Positions 10,672 to 18,647 of a stretch of DNA of 51,045 nucleotides are shown here, piece after piece. The translations under genes and the position numbers were made by a program. Location of the stretch: the NCBI RefSeq assembly GCF_000372525.1, contig NZ_AQUR01000071.1:1-51045 (forward strand), written 5' to 3'. The DNA comes from Cupriavidus neocaledonicus. Lineage in GTDB: Bacteria; Pseudomonadota; Gammaproteobacteria; Burkholderiales; Burkholderiaceae. The first letter of the stretch is position 1, and every line of letters begins with the position of its first letter. Below the pieces are notes generated by a model that saw only the letters and a list, made by a program, of their open reading frames with translations, had not been told where the DNA came from and did not search any database.

Positions 10672-11280
10672 ATGAAGCTCTACTACGCTCCCGGCGCATG
10701 TTCCCTGGCGGCACATATCGCCCTCGTCGAGGCCGGCCTTCCCTTCTCCACCGAGCGCGTCGACTTGCGCGCCGAGCCGCATAAAACCGAGAGCGGCGCC
10801 GACTACAAGACCATCAATGCCAAGGGCTATGTGCCGACGCTTGAGCTCGGGAGCGGCGAACGGCTGACCGAGGCGGCCGTGGTGGTCCAGTACATTGCCG
10901 ACCAGGCCCCGGAAAAAGGACTTGCTCCGGCGTGCAATACGCTGGAGCGCTATCGCCTGCAGGAATGGCTGAACTTCATTTCGTCGGAACTGCACAAGAG
11001 TTTCGCGCCGTTCTGGAAACCCGGCACGCCGCAGGAACAGAAAGAAGCGACGTGGACGCGGCTGTCACAGCGCTTCGACTGGCTGGCTCCGCAGCTGGCG
11101 GACAAGGATTACCTGATGGGAGAGTTCAGTGTCGCGGACGCCTACCTGTTCACCATCCTGAGATGGCCGGATCATTTCAAGCTGTCGCTTGACCGCTGGC
11201 CTGCGCTGCTGACGTATCGGGCGAGGGTTGGGGAGCGGCCGGCGGTGAAGCGGGCGTTGAAGGACGAGGGGATTGGATGA
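10672..11280 (+). CDS. Glutathione S-transferase, beta class
   Basis: A 202-residue soluble GST. The N-terminal thioredoxin-like domain starts KLYYAPGACSLAAH, with Cys10 at the position of the catalytic cysteine of bacterial beta-class GSTs. The cis-Pro is in YVPTLEL, and the glutathione-binding E-A pair follows in LTEAAVVVQY. The C-terminal helical domain has the N-capping/hydrophobic staple region FSVADAYLFTIL. A strong Shine-Dalgarno (AAGGAGG) lies 8 nt before the ATG at 10672, which decides the start over the ATG at 10642. The substrate is unknown, and neighbours give no hint. Confidence 0.93.
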   Translation: MKLYYAPGACSLAAHIALVEAGLPFSTERVDLRAEPHKTESGADYKTINAKGYVPTLELGSGERLTEAAVVVQYIADQAPEKGLAPACNTLERYRLQEWLNFISSELHKSFAPFWKPGTPQEQKEATWTRLSQRFDWLAPQLADKDYLMGEFSVADAYLFTILRWPDHFKLSLDRWPALLTYRARVGERPAVKRALKDEGIG

Positions 11281-11552
11281 GCTGCGGCGACGGGAATGCT
11301 ACGTGTGCGGTCCTGATTGGTGCGCAGGCTGCTAAACCTGGTCGCCGTTGGTCTGGCGACAAACCATTCTCGAACATGGGGCGATGGAGCGGATCAAGTG
11401 GACGAATTTTGACATGGCGGGTATCGCAGGCGGTGTAGCGTCAGCCATGGTGCCGTTAGCGTTGTTGGATCACTGTCACGACGGCGGTCAGTTGTCGGCC
11501 ATCTGCGCAGTTCCACCCAGCTGCCGGACACCTGTTCGGCAGCGCACATACT

Positions 11553-12416
11553 GTGGCGAAACTTTTCCATACCGTCTTCAACGTTGAAAGCGCGCATCGC
11601 GACAATGGACCGGAGACGATTTTGGCATCACTACTTTATGGTGCCGGTTGGGCCGGCGGGCTGGTGTTGGCCGTCGGAATATTCACAAGTATCCTGATCG
11701 CCCTAGAGCTCGGCCGGACCGTGTGGCAATGGCAGGTTGCCGCCGGTCGCGAACCGGAGACAACGGGCGTCAGCGCGGTCGCAAGCGCGATATTCGCACT
11801 GCTTGGGCTATTGATTGCCTTCACCTTTTCCGGGGCCGCAAGCCGCTTTGATATGCGGCGTACGCTGATCGTCCAGGAAGCCAACGATATCGGTACTGCT
11901 TACCTGCGTCTGGATCTGCTGCCGCAACCAGCACGTGGTGAGTTGCAGGAGATATTCCGGCAATATCTCGATGCCCGGCTTGACGCCTATCGAGCCGTCC
12001 CTGACCGCAAACGCGTCGAGGCTTTCTTGGTACGTTCGGACGTGCTGCGTGAACGCCTCTGGACAAGGTCCGTAACGGAGTCCCAGCGAACCGCTAGTAC
12101 GACGGCCACCATGCTTCTGTTACCAGCGCTCAATGCAGCATTCGACACGGCATCGACCCGACTCGCCGCAACAAGGGAACATCCGCCCGGCGTCATCTTC
12201 GGCATGCTTTTCGCGCTTTGCTGGGTTGGGGCCTTGTTTGCGGGCTATGGCATGGCCAGCCGCAGTACTCGAAACTGGTTGCATGCGCTTTTCTTCGTGG
12301 CCTCGCTGACGGCGACACTCTATGTCATCATCGACTTGGAGTTTCCGCGGCTAGGCCTGATCCGCGTTGATGCTTTCGATCAGGTGTTGCAGGAAGTCCG
12401 CAATGGAATGCGATGA
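11553..12416 (+). CDS. DUF4239 / bestrophin-like membrane protein
   Basis: A protein of up to 287 residues with two hydrophobic segments in the first third (around residues 30-50 and 78-95), a soluble middle of about 115 residues, and two more at the C-terminus (around 215-235 and 240-260). This two-plus-two layout and the conserved phrases (SAIFALLGLLIAFTFSGAASRFD; EANDIGTAYLRLDLLP) match the DUF4239 family, which is annotated as bestrophin-like on structural grounds. Its transport role is unproven. The GTG at 11553 is the longest start; a TTG near 11623, just before the first membrane segment, is also possible. Confidence 0.75.
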   Translation: MAKLFHTVFNVESAHRDNGPETILASLLYGAGWAGGLVLAVGIFTSILIALELGRTVWQWQVAAGREPETTGVSAVASAIFALLGLLIAFTFSGAASRFDMRRTLIVQEANDIGTAYLRLDLLPQPARGELQEIFRQYLDARLDAYRAVPDRKRVEAFLVRSDVLRERLWTRSVTESQRTASTTATMLLLPALNAAFDTASTRLAATREHPPGVIFGMLFALCWVGALFAGYGMASRSTRNWLHALFFVASLTATLYVIIDLEFPRLGLIRVDAFDQVLQEVRNGMR

Positions 12417-12458
12417 AGCACCGGTCACCTGCACCGCAGTAACTTCGATGCCACGCGC

Positions 12459-13355
12459 CTAGCGTTTTGCTGTTCCTCTTCGGATCAGCAAGTCAAAGAG
12501 AATCTGCGCGGCCGGCGCCAACGGGCGTCCTCGTCGAGAGATCAATCCCAACGTTCGCGTTATGGCCGGGTCCGTCAGCGGGATCGCAAGCAGGCCATTG
12601 CTGGACTTCGGCGGCAAAGCCATTCGCGGCACAACACCGATGCCCAGGCCGGCCTGGATCAGGCTTACCAAGGCGGGAACATGATTTACCTCGCAGTACC
12701 AACGCGGCCTTACCTGCAGCCGCGCAAGGGCCTGGTCAATCAGGAAGCGATTGCCGCTGCCTTGCGCGAGCGTAATGTAGTCAAAACCTCCAAGGTCTTT
12801 CCATTTGACGCTTTTTCGCGCAGCTAACGGATGCCCCTTGCGACAGGCGACAACAAAGGCCTCTTCAATCAAAGGGCAGAATTCGATGTCGGGCTCCTGC
12901 GTCCCGATATAGGTCAGACCGAAATCCGCATCGCCGCGCGTGACTGCGAGGAGGACATCCCCCGAAGACTCGTCAATGATGCGGAGTCGTATCCCCGGAT
13001 AGCGCTCGTGGTACGGCCCCACGACAGAGGGTAGGAAATGGCCAACCGCAGACGGTACGCAGGCTAGCGTCACCTCGCCCGACAGCCGCTCGGCAACGGT
13101 CTGAATGCCGAGCATCGCCTCTTCCAGCTCGTTGATGACGTTTCGTGCCTTGTGCACGAACATGCGGCCCAAAGTGGTCAATTCGACCTTCCGCGTTGTC
13201 CGTGTGAAAAGCGCGACGCCAAGCGCTTCTTCCAGTTTGTCGACGCGACGCGACAGTGCCGACTGCGACAAGAACATCGCCTCGGATGCTGCCTTGAAGC
13301 TGCCCAGATCGGCTACCGCCAGAAACGCCCGCAAATCCGCGAGATCGAAATTCAT
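12459..13355 (-). CDS. LysR-family transcriptional regulator
   Basis: 298 residues. The N-terminal winged HTH (residues 1-60: FDLADLRAFLAVADLGSF, ASEAMFLSQSALSRRVDKLE) is followed by a type-2 periplasmic-binding-like effector domain from about residue 90. It is divergent from the Bug receptor/Ldh2 operon that starts at 13469, the usual arrangement in which a LysR protein activates its neighbour and represses itself. Two phased GTG-N7-CAC motifs lie directly upstream of its own start. The effector is probably the ligand of that operon, an organic acid (inference). Confidence 0.93.
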   Translation of the reverse strand: MNFDLADLRAFLAVADLGSFKAASEAMFLSQSALSRRVDKLEEALGVALFTRTTRKVELTTLGRMFVHKARNVINELEEAMLGIQTVAERLSGEVTLACVPSAVGHFLPSVVGPYHERYPGIRLRIIDESSGDVLLAVTRGDADFGLTYIGTQEPDIEFCPLIEEAFVVACRKGHPLAARKSVKWKDLGGFDYITLAQGSGNRFLIDQALARLQVRPRWYCEVNHVPALVSLIQAGLGIGVVPRMALPPKSSNGLLAIPLTDPAITRTLGLISRRGRPLAPAAQILFDLLIRRGTAKR

Positions 13356-13389
13356 GTGTTGAACGCACGAATACTTGTGATATTTGCAC
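13356..13389. promoter_or_regulatory. Candidate LysR operator: two phased GTG-N7-CAC motifs
   Basis: GTGTTGAACGCAC (13356-13368) and GTGATATTTGCAC (13377-13389) have identical arms and start 21 bp apart, two helical turns. They lie in the 113-bp divergent region between a lysR gene and its likely target operon, the first touching the lysR start codon. LysR proteins typically bind two such dyads as a tetramer. The assignment is inferred from symmetry, phasing and location. Confidence 0.5.
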
Positions 13390-13468
13390 TTTACACCGGA
13401 ATTCGGTGAGCGCGATCATTCGCGGCACGGACAGTACAAGACGCTGTCCTGACCAAGCAGGAGACACA

Positions 13469-14476
13469 ATGCCCAACAAAGTACGAGAGCCGGTACGGCG
13501 CATCGCGCGCCGTGCCGCCCTTGCCGCGCTCGCAATCCCGCTAGCCGCTTCACTGATTCCCGCACATGCGCAGACCTGGACACCCGTCAGGCCGATCCGG
13601 CTGATCGTCCCGTACGGACCCGGCGGAAGCTCGGATGCCATTGCCCGTGTCATCGCGGCAGAAATGTCGAAGGGCCTGGGCCAACAGGTCGTCGTGGACA
13701 ACAAGGGCGGCGGCCAGGGTGTCATCGCCATGCAGGAAACCGCGCGCGCCGCGCCTGACGGATACACACTGGTTCTTGGTCACGTTGGTACGCTTGCCGT
13801 CAATCCCGCCATGATGCGCAAGCTTCCCTACGATCCTCTGAAGGACTTCACGCCGGTGACATTGCTCGCGAAAGTGCCGATGGTGTTCGCGGTCGGGCCT
13901 ACCGTCCACAGCGATTCCATCAAGGCATTCATCGCCCAGGCCAGGGCGAAGCCTGGCGCCATGACATACGGATCGGCGGGCAACGGCAGCGCCGGCAACG
14001 TCGCCTTCGAGATGCTCAAGCAGACCGCGCGTATCGATCTTGTGCACGTGCCTTACAAGGGCACCGGCGCCCAGATCACCGACTTGCTCGCCGGAAACAT
14101 TGACGCCGCATCGGCGGGCCTGGCAGGGATCCTGCAACATGCCAAGGCAGGCAAGCTGCGCATCCTCGCGGTCGGATCGTCACAGCGGCTCGCGCCGATT
14201 CCCAGCGTTCCCACCATTGCCGAGGAAGGCTATCCCGGATTCGAAAGCTCTCAATGGTTTGGGCTGATGGCGCCTGCGCGCACGCCCACGCCGGTTGTCA
14301 GTCGCCTGCATGCCGAGGCAGTAAAGGCCCTGTCCACCCCACTGGTGCGACAACGACTTGCAGAGGACGCAAGCACGCCTGTCGGTGGGGGCAGCGCCGA
14401 ATTTGCGTCATTCATTCGTACCGAGCAACAACGCTGGGGCACCGTCATCCGCAGCGCGGGTATCCAGGCCAACTAA
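13469..14476 (+). CDS. Bug/TctC-family periplasmic solute-binding protein
   Basis: 335 residues with a long signal peptide (to about residue 30, cut after AHA-Q). The mature protein begins with the family signature PIRLIVPYGPGGSSDAIARV and has the second-lobe motif around YGSAGNGSAGN. Bug receptors bind carboxylates, amides or aromatic acids. They are hugely expanded in Burkholderiales, often without the TctAB membrane partners, which are also absent here. Start: ATG 13469 after AGGAGA. It is followed 21 bp later by an Ldh2-type dehydrogenase, so the ligand may be a hydroxy acid (inference). Confidence 0.93.
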   Translation: MPNKVREPVRRIARRAALAALAIPLAASLIPAHAQTWTPVRPIRLIVPYGPGGSSDAIARVIAAEMSKGLGQQVVVDNKGGGQGVIAMQETARAAPDGYTLVLGHVGTLAVNPAMMRKLPYDPLKDFTPVTLLAKVPMVFAVGPTVHSDSIKAFIAQARAKPGAMTYGSAGNGSAGNVAFEMLKQTARIDLVHVPYKGTGAQITDLLAGNIDAASAGLAGILQHAKAGKLRILAVGSSQRLAPIPSVPTIAEEGYPGFESSQWFGLMAPARTPTPVVSRLHAEAVKALSTPLVRQRLAEDASTPVGGGSAEFASFIRTEQQRWGTVIRSAGIQAN

Positions 14477-14497
14477 ATCTTTCAGAGAATATCCAGC

Positions 14498-15541
14498 ATG
14501 CAACAAGATCGAATCACGGTATCCGAAGCCGAACTCCGTCAGCTCGGAACACGCGCGTTCCAGGGCCTCGGCCTGGCCGAAGGTGACGCCAGCGATGTCG
14601 TTGACATCCTCGTACTCGCAGACCTCTTCGGGCTCAGCACCCATGGCCTGTCCCGCATTGAATCCTATGGCGAACGACTCCAGTCCGGCGGTATCGCGGC
14701 ACGCCCCACCATTACCGTCGAACGCGTCGCGCCGGCGCTGGTAAAGGTCGATGGTGGCAACGCGGTCGGTCCGCTCGCTGGCATGAAGGCGCTGCGCGCC
14801 GCCATGGACGTCGCCCAGGAATTCGGCATTGGCATGGCCTTCGTCCGGGGCAGCAATCATTTCGGGCCGGTTTCGCCGTACAGCTACATTGCGGCGCAAG
14901 CAGGATTCGCCAGCATGATTGGCAGCAATGCCACGACGACCATCGCGCCATGGGGCGGCAGCGATGCACGCCTTGGCAACAGCCCTTTGGGCTTCGGCGT
15001 ACCGGGGCATGACGGCCGCCACTTCCTGCTGGACATGGCCATGAGCGTGGCCGCGCGCGCCAAGATTCGCAATGCACTCAAGGCAGGACAACCGATTCCG
15101 GATTCGTGGGCCACCGACGCGCAAGGACGACGAACCACCGACCCCAAAGCCGCCCTCGATGGCTTCCTGCTGCCTATTGGCGGGCACAAGGGCTATGGGC
15201 TGGCACTGATGGTCGATCTCTTCGCTGGATTGCTCTCGGATGCGGCATACCTGACGCACGTCAAGTCTTGGGTCGATGCACCTGCCGAGCCCCAGAACCT
15301 GGGCCATTTCTTTATCCTGGTTGATACCAGGCGACTGGGATCGGCGCAATGGCTGACGGCTCGCATGAAAGACTTTACAGCCATCCTTCACGGTAGCGCA
15401 CCGGCCGAGCCCGGCCAGCCGGTCATTGTTCCCGGAGAGATCGAACTCGACAAGCTGACGCAGCAGCGCGAAAAGGGCATCGCCATGGACCCCGCAGTGA
15501 AAGCATTACTGGATCGACATGCGAACGCCAAGACAAACTGA
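14498..15541 (+). CDS. Malate/L-lactate (Ldh2-type) NAD(P)-dependent dehydrogenase
   Basis: 347 residues of the Ldh2/MDH2 family, which oxidises 2-hydroxy acids or reduces the matching 2-oxo acids and delta-cyclic imines in the cytosol. Conserved features are LADLFGLSTHGLSRI (the His in THG is catalytic in relatives), VRGSNHFGPVSPYSY (His of the cofactor-binding segment), GNSPLGFGVPG, and the C-terminal GGHKGYGLALMVDL. It is co-directional with the Bug receptor and with the binding protein that overlaps its end if the upstream start is used, so uptake and first oxidation step are probably co-regulated by the divergent LysR. The substrate cannot be read from the sequence. Confidence 0.9.
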   Translation: MQQDRITVSEAELRQLGTRAFQGLGLAEGDASDVVDILVLADLFGLSTHGLSRIESYGERLQSGGIAARPTITVERVAPALVKVDGGNAVGPLAGMKALRAAMDVAQEFGIGMAFVRGSNHFGPVSPYSYIAAQAGFASMIGSNATTTIAPWGGSDARLGNSPLGFGVPGHDGRHFLLDMAMSVAARAKIRNALKAGQPIPDSWATDAQGRRTTDPKAALDGFLLPIGGHKGYGLALMVDLFAGLLSDAAYLTHVKSWVDAPAEPQNLGHFFILVDTRRLGSAQWLTARMKDFTAILHGSAPAEPGQPVIVPGEIELDKLTQQREKGIAMDPAVKALLDRHANAKTN

Positions 15542-15563
15542 GATTGCACCCTTCGGAAGCACC

Positions 15564-16295
15564 ATGACAAATGACAATGCACGGCTCGAGCTTGCGCCGA
15601 CGGGAATCCTTCGCGCATCCATTAATGTGGGCAATCCTATCCTCGCAAACCTCGATGCCGAGGGAAATCCATTCGGCGTTTCAGTAGACCTGGCCGGCGA
15701 GTTTGCCCATCGCCTTGGTTTTCCGCTTGAGCTTGTCGTGTTCGATTCCGCGGGAAAGTCGGTCGATGCCGTCACGGCAGGGCAGGCAGACTTCGGCTTC
15801 TTTGCCGTCGACCCGGTCCGGGGGGCCGGCATCGCCTTCTCTGAACCCTACGTGCTGATCGAGGGCGCATACCTGGTAAAGAACGAATCCCCCGTCAAGG
15901 CCAACGATGAAGTCGACCTTGCCGGACACCGCGTCGTCGTAGGAAAGGGGAGCGCCTACGACCTTCACCTCACTCGTACGCTGCAACATGCACACATCGT
16001 GCGCGCCCCGACGTCTCCATCCGTTGTGCAAACCTTTTTGGAACAGGATGCGGACGTGGCTGCAGGGGTTCGACAGCAATTGGAAGCAGATGCCAAGCGC
16101 ACTGCGGGCCTGAGGTTGCTGCCGGGCAGGTTTATGGTCATACGGCAGGCCATGGGCCTCCCCAAAGCCCGCAGTGCTGAAGCTTTCGCATTGCTACGGC
16201 GGTTCGTCGAGGAGATGAAGGCCTCCGGCTTCGTTTCGGCGGCTCTCAGGCGTCACGGGATCGAGGGCGCGTCCGTCGCACCCGCGAAATCATAG
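15564..16295 (+). CDS. Family-3 solute-binding domain protein without signal peptide
   Basis: 243 residues from ATG 15564, all in a type-2 binding-protein fold of the amino-acid (SBP family 3) kind: GILRASINVGNPILA at the first strand, NPFGVSVDLAGEFAHRLG, and GQADFGFFAVDPVRGAGIAFSEPY. No signal peptide is visible from this start or from the ATG at 15519, which would overlap the dehydrogenase gene. It may be a cytosolic ligand-binding protein, or an ABC receptor whose leader has been lost. There are no permease or ATPase genes beside it. It is the third gene of the LysR-linked operon. Confidence 0.75.
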   Translation: MTNDNARLELAPTGILRASINVGNPILANLDAEGNPFGVSVDLAGEFAHRLGFPLELVVFDSAGKSVDAVTAGQADFGFFAVDPVRGAGIAFSEPYVLIEGAYLVKNESPVKANDEVDLAGHRVVVGKGSAYDLHLTRTLQHAHIVRAPTSPSVVQTFLEQDADVAAGVRQQLEADAKRTAGLRLLPGRFMVIRQAMGLPKARSAEAFALLRRFVEEMKASGFVSAALRRHGIEGASVAPAKS

Positions 16296-16496
16296 CGCGG
16301 GGCTCGAGAATGACGGGGTTCCCGCCCGGAGAAGGCCATAGGTGACCTCACTCGCACGGTTGGTGCGTAGCCTACGCGAACGTTCAGTCAGATACTGGAA
16401 ACCATCCGAGATGGGGTCGTGCACCGCTTCGCCCCATTCTGATCGCGTCTCTTGTCCCTTCCAGGTGCCCGGCGCATTGCGCCAGACGTAGTCCAT
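16290..16496 (-). CDS. Small uncharacterised protein downstream of hydroxyacid dehydrogenase
   Basis: 68 residues, beginning 3 nt after the stop of the dehydrogenase gene on the same strand and ending 6 bp inside the 3' end of the convergent binding-protein gene. The sequence is not low-complexity (MDYVWRNAPGTWKGQ, later GFQYLTERSRRLRTNRASE) and reads like genuine protein, but I do not recognise a family. The placement suggests translational coupling. It could also be the tail of a degraded larger gene. Confidence 0.4.
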   Translation of the reverse strand: MDYVWRNAPGTWKGQETRSEWGEAVHDPISDGFQYLTERSRRLRTNRASEVTYGLLRAGTPSFSSPAL

Positions 16497-16499
16497 ACC

Positions 16500-17456
16500 T
16501 CAGTATCCACGTGCTGGATCGATGATGTTGTCTGGCGCTCCGCCGGCGGAAACCCGAACAATATTCTCCGCAATCTGTGTTGCCGCAGACGACGGAATCG
16601 CCACCGAAGCCAGGTGGGGTGTGATCAGTACATTGGGCATGCTCCACAGCGGATCCCCGGCAGGCAAAGGTTCGCGCTCGAAAACGTCAAGGGTTGCCGC
16701 GCCGATGTGGCCGCTTTGGAGCAGGTCTGTAAGCGCCCCCTGATCGACCAGTGCGCCCCGCGCAACGTTGATAAAGGCAGCGCCTCGCGGCAGCCGCTCG
16801 AGTCGCGACCGATCCAGGATGCCAGCCGTCTGCGGCGTGAGCGGCAGCATCACGACGACAATGTCCGCCTGTCCGAGCACTGTGTCGAGCGTTTCCAGGC
16901 CGGCAAAGCATGCCACGCCGTCGATCCGCGCCGGGCTGCGCGACCAGCCGATCACCTTGAGCCCCTGGCGCTGCAGTTCGTGGGCCGCTTTCGCGCCCAG
17001 CTGACCGAGCCCCAGGACCGCCACGCGGATGTCTTCGGGTGAACGGGGATGACGGTACGCCCATTCACCCCGCCGCTGCGCCTGCTCGAAGTACGGAATG
17101 TCGCGGGCGTGCCGCAGCACTGCGAACAGCACGTACCCCGCCATCATGCGCGCCATCTGCGGGTCCGTGAGCCGCGTGATCGGAATGCCTTGCGGAAGAT
17201 CCTGCCGCCGGACCAGTGAATCGACCCCCGCCCCCAGATTGACGATCAGGCGCAGGTTAGTCATCCCGGCAAAAAAATTCTCCGGCGGTTTCCAGGCGAG
17301 CGCGTAGTGGATGTCGGCCGGCCGGGTGATGTCGCTGGAGTGAATGACCTTCAGATTCGGGAGCTGGGCCTGGAGCGCGCGCTTCCACGTGTCGAAATCG
17401 TCGAATGCGCTGTAGAAGGCCAACGCGCCCGAGGGAGTGTCTTCAGAAATTGGCAT
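16500..17456 (-). CDS. D-isomer-specific 2-hydroxyacid dehydrogenase, GhrA-like
   Basis: 318 residues. It has the Rossmann signature VAVLGLGQLGAKAAHEL, the substrate-carboxylate Arg in NVARGALVD, the catalytic Glu segment (TLDVFEREPLP), and the catalytic His in ITPHLASVA. The short N-terminal lobe and the spacing resemble glyoxylate/hydroxypyruvate reductase A, so reduction of glyoxylate or a similar small 2-oxo acid is likely. It is on the same strand and downstream of aroQ (77 bp away), the last or next-to-last gene of a minus-strand run that starts near 20867. Confidence 0.9.
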   Translation of the reverse strand: MPISEDTPSGALAFYSAFDDFDTWKRALQAQLPNLKVIHSSDITRPADIHYALAWKPPENFFAGMTNLRLIVNLGAGVDSLVRRQDLPQGIPITRLTDPQMARMMAGYVLFAVLRHARDIPYFEQAQRRGEWAYRHPRSPEDIRVAVLGLGQLGAKAAHELQRQGLKVIGWSRSPARIDGVACFAGLETLDTVLGQADIVVVMLPLTPQTAGILDRSRLERLPRGAAFINVARGALVDQGALTDLLQSGHIGAATLDVFEREPLPAGDPLWSMPNVLITPHLASVAIPSSAATQIAENIVRVSAGGAPDNIIDPARGY

Positions 17457-17533
17457 CGTGGCAACTGCCTTGAGAATAATGGCAAGCACGGCAGCGACAG
17501 TACATCCTGCTGCCGTCCCGCTTGCGCATGGAA

Positions 17534-17995
17534 TCAAACCGCTGCTCTGCCCTTCTGCACCAGCCGCGTGACGGCCTCGATGGCAAATTCGTAGCCGTCG
17601 CCGCCCAGCCCGGCGATTACGCCATCCGCCACCTTCGAGATGTAGGAGTGGTGGCGGAACGGCTCGCGCTTCCAGATGTTGCTCATATGGGCTTCGATGA
17701 TCTTGCCGGGGAAAGACAGCAAGGCATCGAGGATCGGAATCGACGAGTAGGTCAGGCCGGCCGCATTGATGATGATGCCGTCCGCCACGCCGCGCGACTC
17801 CTGGATCCAGTCGACCAGCTGTCCCTCGTAGTTTGACTGCAGGAAGCGCAGGTCGGCATTCAGGGACGCTGCCTTTTGCTCGCATCGTGACTGCAACACC
17901 GGAAAGCTGTCGCTGCCATACGTCTTGTTGGCGTCCAGGCCATAAAGATTGGCGTTGGGGCCGTTCAGGAACCAGATCGTGATCTTCTCGCTCAT
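17534..17995 (-). CDS. aroQ: Type II 3-dehydroquinate dehydratase paralogue
   Basis: 153 residues of the small dodecameric type II dehydroquinase fold. Motifs: FLNGPNANLYG, active-loop Tyr27 (TYG), SNYEGQLVDWI, Asn77, catalytic His103 (EAHMSN) and the FRHHSYIS Arg/His run, then GLGGDGYEFAIEA. The normal NPGAYTHTS loop reads NAAGLTYSS, a divergence next to the substrate carboxylate site. The context is catabolic rather than shikimate biosynthesis, so it may be a quinate-pathway enzyme or act on a related ring acid (inference). Start at 17995 chosen: the 7-residue extension to 18016 adds nothing conserved. Confidence 0.85.
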   Translation of the reverse strand: MSEKITIWFLNGPNANLYGLDANKTYGSDSFPVLQSRCEQKAASLNADLRFLQSNYEGQLVDWIQESRGVADGIIINAAGLTYSSIPILDALLSFPGKIIEAHMSNIWKREPFRHHSYISKVADGVIAGLGGDGYEFAIEAVTRLVQKGRAAV

Positions 17996-18012
17996 GTTCT
18001 GACCTCTGTATG

Positions 18013-18633
18013 TCAACCTTCGTGGGGGCGCGTGGCCTGCATGGCCGGCAGGCTTTGGAAAGCCTCATTCCAGCGTGCCGCGTTGCGGTACCGGGCGCGC
18101 CAGTCGAGCTCCGGAAACCGGAAGTCCAGATACCCCAGCGCGCAACCGATGGTGATTTCACCGATGGTTGGCTGTTCTTCCGCGAGGTCCGGTGCGATGG
18201 CGTCGATTGATTCGAGACAGGCGCTGACTTTCGTCAGCAGCGCTTCGCGCCACGTGGGCCACTGGACTTCTTCGGGGCGCGCCGTCCGTTCGTAGCGCGC
18301 GAGCAGCGCGGCGTCGAGCAGGCCATCGCCGAGCGCCTGACGGGTCAGGGCCGTCCAGCGCGCCGGGCCGGAGGCGGGAAAGATGTCCGCCGCGTCTGCG
18401 CGGCTGGCCAGGTACTCGCAAATCACCCGGCTGTCATAGATGGCCTGGCCATTCTCCAGAATCAGCGTCGGGACTTTGGCGAGCGGGTTGTGGGCCGCGA
18501 TGCGCGGGTCGCGCCGCACCGGATGGGCGGCGCTGTCCAGCAGCTCGATGGATTCGGCCTGCCCCGTCAGGTGCGCGCAGACCATGACCTTGCGCACGAA
18601 TGGCGAGGTCGGAGCGAAAAGAAGTTTCAGCAT
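18013..18633 (-). CDS. Glutathione S-transferase family protein
   Basis: 206 residues. The N-terminal thioredoxin fold begins KLLFAPTSPFVRKVMVCAH, with Ser9 in the active-site position of YfcF/YghU-like bacterial GSTs and SSPR-type enzymes rather than a Cys. The cis-Pro is in AKVPTLIL, and DSRVICEYL gives the Glu/Ser-type glutathione contact. The C-terminal helical domain contains TIGEITIGCALGYLDFRFP. It sits 14 bp after the quinone oxidoreductase gene and 17 bp before aroQ, so it is part of one transcription unit. Glutathione conjugation or isomerisation of a pathway intermediate is plausible but unproven. Confidence 0.88.
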   Translation of the reverse strand: MLKLLFAPTSPFVRKVMVCAHLTGQAESIELLDSAAHPVRRDPRIAAHNPLAKVPTLILENGQAIYDSRVICEYLASRADAADIFPASGPARWTALTRQALGDGLLDAALLARYERTARPEEVQWPTWREALLTKVSACLESIDAIAPDLAEEQPTIGEITIGCALGYLDFRFPELDWRARYRNAARWNEAFQSLPAMQATRPHEG

Positions 18634-18647
18634 GGCTTGTGTGGATG

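Noticed and set aside
11348..11587. A 79-codon frame before the DUF4239 gene
   Set aside because: No Shine-Dalgarno, no recognisable sequence, and it overlaps the DUF4239 start.
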